A DNA stretch of 64,000 bases from Anabaena cylindrica PCC 7122. GTDB lineage: Bacteria; Cyanobacteriota; Cyanobacteriia; Cyanobacteriales; Nostocaceae. Where the stretch lies: contig NC_019771.1 of NCBI RefSeq assembly GCF_000317695.1, forward strand, positions 124,001 to 188,000. Reading direction: 5' to 3'. Below, one piece after another: positions 37,150-44,767 of this stretch. Made by a program: the position numbers and the translations under genes. The first letter of the stretch is position 1. Every line of letters begins with the position of its first letter. The notes under the pieces are model-generated. The model ran no database searches. It was not told the DNA's origin and was given only the letters and a program-made list of their open reading frames with translations.

Positions 37150-37386
37150 ATGGCAAGTATCAAACTCTCTGAATTGCAAGCAACCGGATCTGAACTATTC
37201 CAAGATTCCGAAAGCTTTCTCAACGAAATGAGCGATGTTAATTCCATTTACGGTGGATACTATGGTGGTGAGGTGAGTGATATTTCCACACTTACCAAAT
37301 TGGCTGAAGCCTTTGTGAATGTATATGGTATTGGTCATATCGCTTACTTAGCTAAGTCATACAGCGATAAGGGCTACGGCTACTAA
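37150..37386 (+). CDS. RiPP precursor peptide, copy 1
   Basis: A 78-residue peptide. The leader (residues 1-36) has the motif SELFQDSESFLNEMSD and ends in YGG. The C39 peptidase of the ABC exporter at 44768 would cut after GG (35-36). The core (37-78) is YYGGEVSDISTLTKLAEAF followed by a GIGHIAYLAKSY hydrophobic segment and a Gly/Tyr-rich end. It has four Ser and two Thr but no Cys. AGGAGG lies 7 bases before the ATG. Neighbouring kinase and lyase homologues could dehydrate the Ser/Thr. The product is unknown. Confidence 0.82.
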   Translation: MASIKLSELQATGSELFQDSESFLNEMSDVNSIYGGYYGGEVSDISTLTKLAEAFVNVYGIGHIAYLAKSYSDKGYGY

Positions 37387-37446
37387 TAGTCTTGTATTTG
37401 ATTCACAAGTTCTACTCACTGAGAACAAGTCTTTTAGGAGGAAATT

Positions 37447-37683
37447 ATGGCAAGTATCAAACTCTCTGAATTGCAAGCAACCGGATCTGAACTATTCCAA
37501 GATTCCGAAAGCTTTCTCAACGAAATGAGCGATGTTAATTCCATTTATGGTGGATCATATGGTGGTGAGGTGAGTGATATTTCCACACTTACCAAATTGG
37601 CTGAAGCCTTTGTGAATGTATATGGTATTGGTCATATAGCTTACTTAGCTAAGTCATACAGCGATAAGGGCTACGGCTACTAA
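37447..37683 (+). CDS. RiPP precursor peptide, copy 2
   Basis: Identical to copy 1 except that the first core residue after Gly-Gly is Ser instead of Tyr (YGGSYGGEV). It has the same leader, the same ribosome site and the same trailer. It carries one more Ser that could be dehydrated. Confidence 0.82.
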   Translation: MASIKLSELQATGSELFQDSESFLNEMSDVNSIYGGSYGGEVSDISTLTKLAEAFVNVYGIGHIAYLAKSYSDKGYGY

Positions 37684-37743
37684 TAGTCTTGTATTTGATT
37701 CACAAGTTCTACTCACTGAGAACAAGTCTTTTAGGAGGAAATT

Positions 37744-37980
37744 ATGGCAAGTATCAAACTCTCTGAATTGCAAGCAACCGGATCTGAACTATTCCAAGAT
37801 TCCGAAAGCTTTCTCAACGAAATGAGCGATGTTAATTCCATTTACGGTGGATCATATGGTAGTAATGTGAGCGATATGTCCACATTCACCAAATTGGCTG
37901 AAGCCTTTGTGAATGTATATGGTATTGGTCATATCGCTTACTTAGCTAAGTCATACAGCGATAATGGCTACGGCTACTAA
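37744..37980 (+). CDS. RiPP precursor peptide, copy 3
   Basis: The leader is identical to copies 1 and 2. The core starts SYGSNVSDMSTFTKL and has DNGYGY instead of DKGYGY at the end. The second Gly-Gly of the other copies (residues 39-40) is lost here, which points to residues 35-36 as the real processing site. Confidence 0.82.
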   Translation: MASIKLSELQATGSELFQDSESFLNEMSDVNSIYGGSYGSNVSDMSTFTKLAEAFVNVYGIGHIAYLAKSYSDNGYGY

Positions 37981-38122
37981 TAGTCTTGTCGTGAACAACT
38001 GAGTTAGATGGCTTTCCTGGGATTAAAGGTAAAAGTAATTTATGTAATTAACATAAGTTGACTAGATTACGAATAAACCAGGAGAGCCAATTAAAAAATA
38101 TACTTTTTGCAAAATTAAATAA

Positions 38123-38344
38123 ATGGCACGAATTATCATTGCTGATCTGCATCCCATTGATTCAGAAGCCTTTCTCAATGAACTTACTAATCAAAATTCT
38201 CAAACTGTGTTTGGTGGTCAAGATGACTATCGTCCTCAGATTCTAGATTTTGGTGTTAAGGCTTTTGAGTTTGTGCTTGTAATTGCAGCTATAGATGCTA
38301 TTTCGTTTCTGACAAATTCATTTATAAATAAAGATTCAACCTAA
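38123..38344 (+). CDS. RiPP precursor-like peptide, divergent
   Basis: A 73-residue peptide with a leader related to the tandem genes (IDSEAFLNELTNQN, then VFGG at 29-32). The core is QDDYRPQILDFGVKAFEF followed by a hydrophobic VLVIAAIDAISFLTNSF helix, and has no Cys. An overlapping 62-codon frame at 38058-38246 is out of phase and rejected because only this frame shows the leader pattern. Confidence 0.7.
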   Translation: MARIIIADLHPIDSEAFLNELTNQNSQTVFGGQDDYRPQILDFGVKAFEFVLVIAAIDAISFLTNSFINKDST

Positions 38345-38741
38345 ACCACTCTATTGACATGAGCAATCATAAAATCTGGTATACGAGGATTCCTACTGGA
38401 ATATTTTATATTGTCTTTATAGTTGATTGACAGTAAGTATTCAGGCTAGAGAATACTCCAAGTCAAGAAGAAAATAAAGGCTTTTTGAGTCAAGTTTGAT
38501 AATTTTGAGCAAGTGTCACTTCTTTCTATAGCGGTATGCACTTGAATGAAATACATCATAGCCTCCTCATCGCTTGCGGGGAGGGGGTTGGGGTGGGGTT
38601 CTTGTATCTCACTCAACCGAGAACCGCTATATTCCTGATTTCATAAACATTCTCAACCGCAGGTCTCGTAGTGTTTCCTCACTCCTGAGTTCTTAACTAT
38701 TGACACAACAGTTTTAAACTATTTCATAATCATTTGAAGTT
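38345..38741. other. Spacer before the kinase homologue
   Basis: Holds the MITE-like element at 38527-38631 and otherwise AT-rich DNA. No gene. Confidence 0.5.
38527..38631. repeat. MITE-like element, TATAGCGGT ends
   Basis: The terminal inverted repeat is TATAGCGGT at the left and ACCGCTATA at the right. Inside is a G-rich hairpin (CGCTTGCGGGGAGGGGG) and CTCAACCGAGAACCGC. The reverse complement of that right arm recurs at about 54283-54301 (AGCGGTTCTCGGTCGAATG). Confidence 0.75.
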
Positions 38742-39920
38742 ATGCCATTTATTTTAAGCTATCAAAATGTTTTTAACTACCTTATTTCTCAAGGATTGTG
38801 TACTCAAGCCGAACAATCATTAAGTGAAATTGAGTTAAAACCAGCGAAAAACTTTAACTTGTTAGTCAGCTTACCCGAAGGTCGTCAACTGCTAGTCAAG
38901 CAAGAGCGTTTGAACAGAGAAGGTAAAACTCGTGGTGAGTTTTTTGATGAGTGGAAGGTGCATAATTTTTTGAGAATATTTCCAGAAACTAGCCATTTGC
39001 GCTCATCTTTATCAGAAGTAATTCATTTTGATGCTGAAAATTCCATCATTGTTTTCAATTATCTCAATGACTATCGTGATTTAGCAGAATTTTATGCAAA
39101 AGAAAATTTATTTTCCACTGATATTTCTCGGTCAATTGGAGCGACTTTAGCATCAATTCATCGCTTAACCATAAACCGTCAAGACTATCGGGAGTTTTTC
39201 CAAACCTCTGAGAATGCCAGCAATGCTACACAGTCTCACCAGACGGACAGATTAAATAGAATTACACCAGAAGTGTTTGGTTTAGTTCCTGCTGATGGGT
39301 TGAAATTTTTTGCACTCTATCAACGTTACGATAATCTGGGGAAAGCGATCGCAGATTTGGGTAACGCTGTTAGTCCTTGTTGTTTAACTCACAACGATCT
39401 CAAGCTCAACAATATTCTTATTTCCTTAAACTGGCAAGCAACTATCCACGACGAATCACCCTTTAGTGACAAGATAATTCGCTTCATTGACTGGGAACGT
39501 GGCACTTGGGGAGATCCTGCCAGCGATTTAGGCGCAATAATTGCTAGTTACCTACAAATCTGGCTACATAGCATGGTAACTAGCAAAACAACACCAATTG
39601 AAGAATCCTTACGTTTAGCTGCCATACCCTTACAACTGCTGCAACCTTCCCTCTCATCCTTGCTGACTGCTTATTTAGCTAACTTCCCCGAAATTTTAGA
39701 GCTTCGTCCTGATTTCTTGCCATTAGTTATGCAATTCTGCGGTTTTGCCTTAATTAATTCTATTCAAGCCACGCTGCAACACGAAAGAACCTTTGGGAAT
39801 TCCGGTATCTGTATTCTCCAAGTTGCCAAAAGTTTATTATGTCGTCCTCAAGCATCTGTAGCCACAATTTTTGGCATGGAAATATCAGATCTAATGAAGG
39901 CAAACTTATCCCCTGCCTAA
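38742..39920 (+). CDS. APH-type kinase homologue of the RiPP locus
   Basis: A 392-residue phosphotransferase of the aminoglycoside-phosphotransferase/choline-kinase fold. Visible kinase elements are LLVKQE with the ATP-binding Lys at 53, the catalytic loop THNDLKLNNIL (His217, Asp219, Asn at 224) and the metal-binding FIDWERGTWGDPASDLG (Asp250). Homologues such as LxmK in class V lanthipeptide and TvaC in thioamitide clusters phosphorylate Ser/Thr of precursor peptides before elimination. It lies just downstream of the peptide array and 52 bases before a HopA1-family gene. An antibiotic-resistance role is less likely in this context. Confidence 0.82.
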   Translation: MPFILSYQNVFNYLISQGLCTQAEQSLSEIELKPAKNFNLLVSLPEGRQLLVKQERLNREGKTRGEFFDEWKVHNFLRIFPETSHLRSSLSEVIHFDAENSIIVFNYLNDYRDLAEFYAKENLFSTDISRSIGATLASIHRLTINRQDYREFFQTSENASNATQSHQTDRLNRITPEVFGLVPADGLKFFALYQRYDNLGKAIADLGNAVSPCCLTHNDLKLNNILISLNWQATIHDESPFSDKIIRFIDWERGTWGDPASDLGAIIASYLQIWLHSMVTSKTTPIEESLRLAAIPLQLLQPSLSSLLTAYLANFPEILELRPDFLPLVMQFCGFALINSIQATLQHERTFGNSGICILQVAKSLLCRPQASVATIFGMEISDLMKANLSPA

Positions 39921-39972
39921 TTTAAGGGATGAAATCAACTCTCCACTATACACCCTAAATCCTAGTAGACCC

Positions 39973-41070
39973 ATGCAACTATTAGATTCACTGCACAGCC
40001 AACTTTCAGAATTGCCAGCACAATTGCAGATATCACTGCAAGATATGGTGAATGAGATTGAAATTGAATCTTACCACTGTATCAAGCATTCAAACTACAA
40101 ACCATTAGAATTACCAGAGTCAGTCATCTCTCGTTTTGAGCAGTTACCATTGGAAATGCAGCAACAGCATTTGAAGTTGCAACTACGTAATTTTCTATAC
40201 AGTGCTTATTATAACGTTGCCTCGAAACCTATTCTTAATTCTGATCAAGAGGAACCTGATGTAAAATTACCCCAAAATATCGAAAATAACAGCTTATTCG
40301 GCGTAGATTTAGAATTTTATGATCGCTTACATACCAGGAACAAAAGTGAAGGCTACTGGAGTCATAACTGGCAGGTAGTCAGGGAAGAAAGCGATCGCAC
40401 ATTGGCAGTACAGAAAAATGGATTAACATTGCACGTTGAACCCAACATACATCTGTTACCAACAAACCAAGCCGTAACTATTGGTAAGTTTGTATCTATC
40501 AAAATGCCTAAAAATGTGGTGCAGAAAGGATTTTATATGGCTGTAGCTAATGCAGGCTCCCAAAATAATCATCAAATTACCCGAATTTACTTTAACTTAA
40601 CACCAGAAGGGGCCGCCGCAGTTATGGAAACTTTAACAGAACAACTAAATAATATCCCGATTTCCTTTTCATTTAAAGCACTATATAATCCGTCAGATTA
40701 TGGACGTTATGACTCAGCCGTGCTTTACTTTAACAAAGGCAACTATGATGTCGTTCACCCAGTATTAGAAAGGCTCTATGCAGAAAATAAATCCTACTTT
40801 CAGGAACAAGTACCTTTATTTACCAAGTTGTTAGCACCGGGATTAGCTTGCGCTGAAGAACCGGATCAAAAATTTAGTGATCAAGAAAGTTTTGGTACAA
40901 ATCGCTGTCAAATTATCGCTAATGGTTTAATTGCTGCTTGGGAGCAAGGTGAATATAGTCCAGAAGGTCGAATGGCATCTATTTTCAAACATTTTGCAGT
41001 ACATAAAATTCAATTGCAATGTCCTTACCTAAATCCCAGATCCAAAGATATTTACACTCCCTTATCTTAA
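39973..41070 (+). CDS. HopA1-family (lyase-like) protein of the RiPP locus
   Basis: A 365-residue protein matching the layout of the type III effector HopA1 family. It has an N-terminal helical region, then ISFSFKALYNPSDYGRYDSAV, a FQEQVPLFTKLLAPGLACAEEP segment and SFGTNRCQIIANGL. In class V lanthipeptides (LxmY) and thioamitides (TvaD) such proteins remove phosphate from pSer/pThr to give dehydroalanine or dehydrobutyrine. The conserved Lys, Arg and Tyr residues in the FKALYNPSDYGRYDS stretch are likely active-site candidates. It follows the kinase gene by 52 bases, so the two are almost certainly co-transcribed. Confidence 0.82.
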   Translation: MQLLDSLHSQLSELPAQLQISLQDMVNEIEIESYHCIKHSNYKPLELPESVISRFEQLPLEMQQQHLKLQLRNFLYSAYYNVASKPILNSDQEEPDVKLPQNIENNSLFGVDLEFYDRLHTRNKSEGYWSHNWQVVREESDRTLAVQKNGLTLHVEPNIHLLPTNQAVTIGKFVSIKMPKNVVQKGFYMAVANAGSQNNHQITRIYFNLTPEGAAAVMETLTEQLNNIPISFSFKALYNPSDYGRYDSAVLYFNKGNYDVVHPVLERLYAENKSYFQEQVPLFTKLLAPGLACAEEPDQKFSDQESFGTNRCQIIANGLIAAWEQGEYSPEGRMASIFKHFAVHKIQLQCPYLNPRSKDIYTPLS

Positions 41071-41095
41071 TTGTCATAAATTTACAGCAGAATTT

Positions 41096-41122
41096 AGGAG
41101 TCAGGAGTCAGGAGTCAGGAGT
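41096..41122. repeat. STRR heptamer repeat (GGAGTCA)
   Basis: GGAGTCA occurs three to four times in tandem downstream of the HopA1-family gene. The same unit or its complement is found near 36851, 48831 and 59069. Confidence 0.85.
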
Positions 41123-41293
41123 AAAACTGGCGAATGTGTCTAGGTTTAAATTTTGATTCTGTACATTTCTGTAATCTGCTGTAAATCTGTTTAATAAATG
41201 GCTATTAATTCAGACTTAATTCTTTACCAAATTTTTACTGTATCCAGTAGCCTTGATCAATTAGTTTAAGTTCTCATTTCCAAGGTATTTAGT

Positions 41294-41596
41294 ATGATTC
41301 AAGAAAATTTTGAGCAAAAACAACAGTTAGATCAAATATTTGACCACTCACAATTTCAACAAATTATCAAAGCAATTATTCTAGGTAAATATTCTTGGGC
41401 TTGTATTCTATTCTTGCATTTTTCTGGATATGACCCTCAAGACTACATACCTCAAGAAACTTACCATAAATTACTCCAAGAAAACTTTATTTTCACTGAA
41501 GTAAATCATCATCCAACTCATCACAGAAAATTAAAATTTCCTCACATCAAATTAAGCTGGATTAAATTAAATACTAGTAAACATAGCTCAAACTAA
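41294..41596 (+). CDS. HetP family protein
   Basis: A 100-residue protein with the compact HetP domain at about residues 22-66. FQQIIKAIILGKYSWACILF and LHFSGYDPQDYIPQETYHKL match, position by position, the HetP pattern (YSWAC, then F-GY-P--YIP--TY--L). In Anabaena, HetP and its paralogues tune commitment to heterocyst development. The tail is basic and His-rich (NHHPTHHRKLKF). It sits at the end of the peptide operon and faces a C39 ABC exporter operon, which recalls the hetC-hetP pair. Whether it acts in differentiation is unknown. Confidence 0.82.
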   Translation: MIQENFEQKQQLDQIFDHSQFQQIIKAIILGKYSWACILFLHFSGYDPQDYIPQETYHKLLQENFIFTEVNHHPTHHRKLKFPHIKLSWIKLNTSKHSSN

Positions 41597-41627
41597 ATTG
41601 ATGAATAATTGATAATTTATGAGGAGC

Positions 41628-41725
41628 TATAGCAATTCCCAAGCTCATCAAATACACCTTCCCCTTACCAAGGGGAGGGTTGGGGAGGGGTAATTTTGTA
41701 TCTAACTAGAGTGGGGAAAGCTATA
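41628..41725. repeat. MITE-like element, TATAGC ends
   Basis: Left end TATAGCAATTCCCAA, right end GTGGGGAAAGCTATA (inverted). The inner hairpin CTTCCCCTTACCAAGGGGAG is typical of short non-autonomous elements. Related in design to the element at 38527. Confidence 0.72.
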
Positions 41726-41740
41726 AATATAAAATACTTA

Positions 41741-41782
41741 CCGAGAATCTGCTTTTAAGCAGTTAGAGATTCTCGGTTTTTT
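41741..41782 (+). terminator. Rho-independent terminator between convergent operons
   Basis: CCGAGAATCT pairs with AGATTCTCGG, with an inner GCTTTTAAGC hairpin, then six T residues. It ends the plus-strand peptide/kinase/lyase/HetP unit just before the opposing export operon. Confidence 0.9.
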
Positions 41783-41851
41783 GATTTTGATTACTTCCAG
41801 TAAAAGTAATATGTTTTAGTTTTATGTAGGCATGACTAGGGAAAAATTCAG

Positions 41852-42637
41852 TTAACTAGCCTCGCTCAATATTTCTGGAGAAGATGGAAAATTTTTATCC
41901 TCTACTAGCTTGGCGACAATTTCTAATTGGTTCACTTGTTGTCTCAACCAATTTGTAAATAATTCCCCCACAATTTTTAAGCGCATTTGTTCATTTAACT
42001 CGGGTTTAATAATTTCTTCAACCATAATTATATGTACTCCGTGAGGTGTAGTTATTGGTTTGAGAATTTGTGGTGGAGTAGCAGCGAAAATTGCTGCTGC
42101 AATTTCTGGTCTAAAATCACTACGTTGACGAACACCTTGATATCCTCCTGCACGTCGCAGTTCTGGATTTTTGATATATTGACGAGCAATTTCTTGAAAA
42201 CTTATTTCTCCCTCTTGTAAAGCATAAAATATTTCTAAGGCTAAATCTTCATCATCAAATATCACTTCATAAGTTACTGCTCCGGTGTAATCAAGTTGGT
42301 GAGCATAAAAAGAAGGTTCAACTTTATCTACAAATAAATGATTAGCCAACTTTGCAGAGAGTAAGTTTATATGAGCAATTTCTTCAAAGTTATCTAAAGA
42401 AAGATAATGTTGTTTTAACCAAAGCCAAGTATCTTCTGCTTTAATCAGTTTGTTTGCTAATCGTAGGCTATCCGCTGCCTGTTGTAGTTCTTCAATCTCA
42501 ATCTTAATTCCTTCTTTAACAGCCGTATCAGCAATAATTTTCCTAGTAGCAATTGCTTCTAGTAAATTAGGGATCTGACAAGATATCTTGATATGATAAA
42601 GAATATCTTCAGGAGAAACAATCACCGATGTTAACAT
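41852..42637 (-). CDS. Parvulin-like peptidylprolyl isomerase
   Basis: A 261-residue protein related to SurA/PrsA. Residues about 105-205 form the rotamase domain: YEVIFDDEDLALEIFYALQ, EISFQEIARQYIKNPELRRA, then GGYQGV and the closing TPHGVHIIMVEEI. An N-terminal helical chaperone-like region precedes it. There is no signal peptide, so it acts in the cytoplasm. In many cyanobacterial double-glycine peptide loci such a gene stands beside the exporter, and it may assist the peptide or transporter. Confidence 0.85.
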   Translation of the reverse strand: MLTSVIVSPEDILYHIKISCQIPNLLEAIATRKIIADTAVKEGIKIEIEELQQAADSLRLANKLIKAEDTWLWLKQHYLSLDNFEEIAHINLLSAKLANHLFVDKVEPSFYAHQLDYTGAVTYEVIFDDEDLALEIFYALQEGEISFQEIARQYIKNPELRRAGGYQGVRQRSDFRPEIAAAIFAATPPQILKPITTPHGVHIIMVEEIIKPELNEQMRLKIVGELFTNWLRQQVNQLEIVAKLVEDKNFPSSPEILSEAS

Positions 42638-42945
42638 AATCTAATTCCTCCAGTGATACCAATTTATGATTTCCAATTTTCAATTTTGTAATCTACCAAG
42701 TTACAATTTACCGTATTCTAATTTTATATCCTACACAAAGAATTTTCAGATAAAAATATCATATTCAATAAAATCTTTTATTTTAAATTATATCTAAAGA
42801 TAGGTGACAATAGGTTTTTATTCAAACTCACATTCAATTAAATATTGGCTGTTAACTATAAACTGTAAACAGCCAACAATCCCACAAGTTAGTTTTAATT
42901 ATGCCCATCTACTTACTGAGTTCAAATTTAACTAACGGCTCATTA
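42638..42945. other. Spacer between HlyD and isomerase genes
   Basis: AT-rich 308 bases. A hairpin of TTGGCTGTT (42845-42853) and AACAGCCAA (42868-42876) could attenuate or end the HlyD transcript on the minus strand. No gene seen. Confidence 0.45.
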
Positions 42946-44472
42946 CTAAAGCTCTAGACCATTATTTTTTAGCTTTTTGAATGGATCTAAGATAAAGTCA
43001 ATTACTCGTCGCTGACGCACAATAACTTCTGCTGTTGCTGTTTGACCAGGTGTCAAGGGTATACGTTTATTACCCGTTTGTATATATGGTTGTTCCAACG
43101 CAATTTCTACATCATAACTTTCGAGACGATTGGGGCTATTTTCTTGAATTTTAGAATCAGGTGAAATCCAGGTAACACGTCCCTGAGTGACACCATATTC
43201 TTGGAAAGGATAAGCATCAAACTTAATTTTAACCGGCATTCCTACCTTCACAAATCCACTCTGTTGGCTAGGCATTTGCGCTTTCAAAATTAAAGTAGCA
43301 TTTTTCGGGGCAACTTGAGCCATCATTTGTCCCGGTTGTACAACAGAACCAGGCTTTTTAATGGGTAATTCAAAAATTATGCCATCAATGGGGGATCGTA
43401 CTACCCGCTGCTGTAATTGTAATTGTAAGGATGTAATCTGACTCTGAGTTTGAGTAATTTCTGATTGCAGAGAAGTAATTTGTGTTTGCAAATCTTTCAC
43501 CTGTTCCTGATTTTTCAGCAATGTCAATTGACCTGATTGGATGACACCCTGATAGCTACTTTCCTCTTCTTGCAACCGTAATTTAGCCTGTTCAATATCT
43601 GACTGGGCTTGATTCATAATTGACTGATAGCGCCTGAATTCTTCTCGTAAGCGCAACTGGGATTGTTGGATATTAGCAGTTGCCTCTTCTTGCAAACGTT
43701 CGCTATCTTCCGCTGTTTTTTCTAATTCTACAACTTTGGTTTGGGGAATTGCACCAGCCTTTAAAAGGGTGCGATAACGTGAAACTTCTGATAAATCTCG
43801 ACTCAAACGACTTTTGGCTAAACGATGAGCAATTTGATTAGAATTTATATTCTGTTTTACTTGATCAACTTGAGCAAGTTTTTCCAATTTTTGCAAATGA
43901 TATGCACTTTGTTTAGCATCTAAATTTTGCCGTGCTTGATTAAGTTGAGCAAGTTTTGCTAAATTTTGAGACTGATTTTGTTGTTCTTGAATATTAATAG
44001 CCAGAAGTACTTGATTTTTGAGTAATTTTATTTGTCCTTCTCGGCTTAATAATCCTTCTAATTTGGCTTTTGTTTGTTGTAATTCTGTTTGCAAAACATC
44101 AGATTCAATTTCGACTAAGACTTGCCCTGCTTTAACAGTTGCACCTTCTGTAACATTAACTGCAATCACACTCCCAGTAACTACACTATCTAATTTTTGG
44201 GTTGCACCTTTGGGTTCTATTCTGCCAATAGCATTTCCGGTTTCATCAACTTGGGAAAACATTGTCCAAGGTAGAGCTATAGCTGCAAAGCTAACCAGCA
44301 AATAAAGCATTGAGCGTGTCCATGCTTTCGGTAAAGCATCTAATAATTCTTCCGTACCATAAAACCAATCTTTTTCCTTAGTTGCTGTCTGTGCACTATG
44401 TTGACCCAAAGATGCTTGAGCCTGTTCTGGTAAAACAAGAGTGGATGATGAATTGTAATTTGATTGTGGCAT
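42946..44472 (-). CDS. HlyD family secretion adaptor
   Basis: The protein has 508 residues from the ATG at 44472 (MPQSNYNSSSTLVLPEQAQA). The frame is open to 44724, but the extra 84 codons include a dispersed palindrome (44601-44626) and look non-coding. One membrane helix near residue 55 (MLYLLVSFAAIALPW) precedes the barrel-sandwich half VVTGSVIAVNVTEGATVKAG. A long coiled coil of Gln-rich heptads follows, then the second half RVVRSPIDGIIFELP and a C-terminal beta domain. It links the ABC exporter to the outer envelope and probably carries the processed peptides. Confidence 0.92.
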   Translation of the reverse strand: MPQSNYNSSSTLVLPEQAQASLGQHSAQTATKEKDWFYGTEELLDALPKAWTRSMLYLLVSFAAIALPWTMFSQVDETGNAIGRIEPKGATQKLDSVVTGSVIAVNVTEGATVKAGQVLVEIESDVLQTELQQTKAKLEGLLSREGQIKLLKNQVLLAINIQEQQNQSQNLAKLAQLNQARQNLDAKQSAYHLQKLEKLAQVDQVKQNINSNQIAHRLAKSRLSRDLSEVSRYRTLLKAGAIPQTKVVELEKTAEDSERLQEEATANIQQSQLRLREEFRRYQSIMNQAQSDIEQAKLRLQEEESSYQGVIQSGQLTLLKNQEQVKDLQTQITSLQSEITQTQSQITSLQLQLQQRVVRSPIDGIIFELPIKKPGSVVQPGQMMAQVAPKNATLILKAQMPSQQSGFVKVGMPVKIKFDAYPFQEYGVTQGRVTWISPDSKIQENSPNRLESYDVEIALEQPYIQTGNKRIPLTPGQTATAEVIVRQRRVIDFILDPFKKLKNNGLEL

Positions 44473-44600
44473 AACTAATTTGGGACTAATAAGATTAGAC
44501 TTACTTTCAAGGTGAAACCATGAATGATTAAACGCCGATTTATGCGAATAAAATTCATTTATGGAATGATGAAATTTGGTTTCAAATCTGACATATGTAT

Positions 44601-44626
44601 TAGAGACGTTGTATGCAACGTCTCTA
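44601..44626. repeat. 26-base palindrome (dispersed)
   Basis: Half-site TAGAGACGTTG against CAACGTCTCTA. It is of the same length and sequence family as the perfect palindrome at 20504-20529. It lies between the exporter and HlyD genes and supports the shorter HlyD start. Confidence 0.75.
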
Positions 44627-44767
44627 GGTTGAGATTGGAAGTTACCAATTTTGAATTGAGAAGATTTGAAACAATAAAATTTTAGAAATGTGTCCTTAAT
44701 GAGAAGTACGGAATCTAAATTCAAAACTGGATATCAAGCTAGTTTTACTTCTGACTCCTGCTGTAAT

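Larger units (their letters stand above)
37106..37990. repeat. Triple tandem gene duplication, period 297 bases
   Basis: Three successive units each contain ACTGAGAACAAGTCTTTT, the ribosome site AGGAGG, a 78-codon peptide gene and the trailer TAATAGTCTTG. Starts at 37150, 37447 and 37744 are exactly 297 bases apart. Units 1 and 2 differ at very few bases. Unit 3 differs mainly at 37858-37888, just after the Gly-Gly codons. Confidence 0.97.

Noticed and set aside
37106..37990. CRISPR-like spaced repeats
   Set aside because: The period is 297 bases with conserved coding frames and ribosome sites. These are duplicated genes, not repeat-spacer units.
38058..38246. 62-codon frame overlapping the 38123 peptide gene
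   Set aside because: It is in a different phase and lacks the leader pattern. The 38123 frame explains the sequence better.
38742..39920. Aminoglycoside resistance gene
   Set aside because: The fold is APH-like, but its position between GG-leader peptides and a HopA1-family gene fits a RiPP kinase better.
44473..44724. 84-codon N-terminal extension of HlyD
   Set aside because: It includes a dispersed 26-base palindrome and residues unlike any HlyD front. The ATG at 44472 gives the usual layout.
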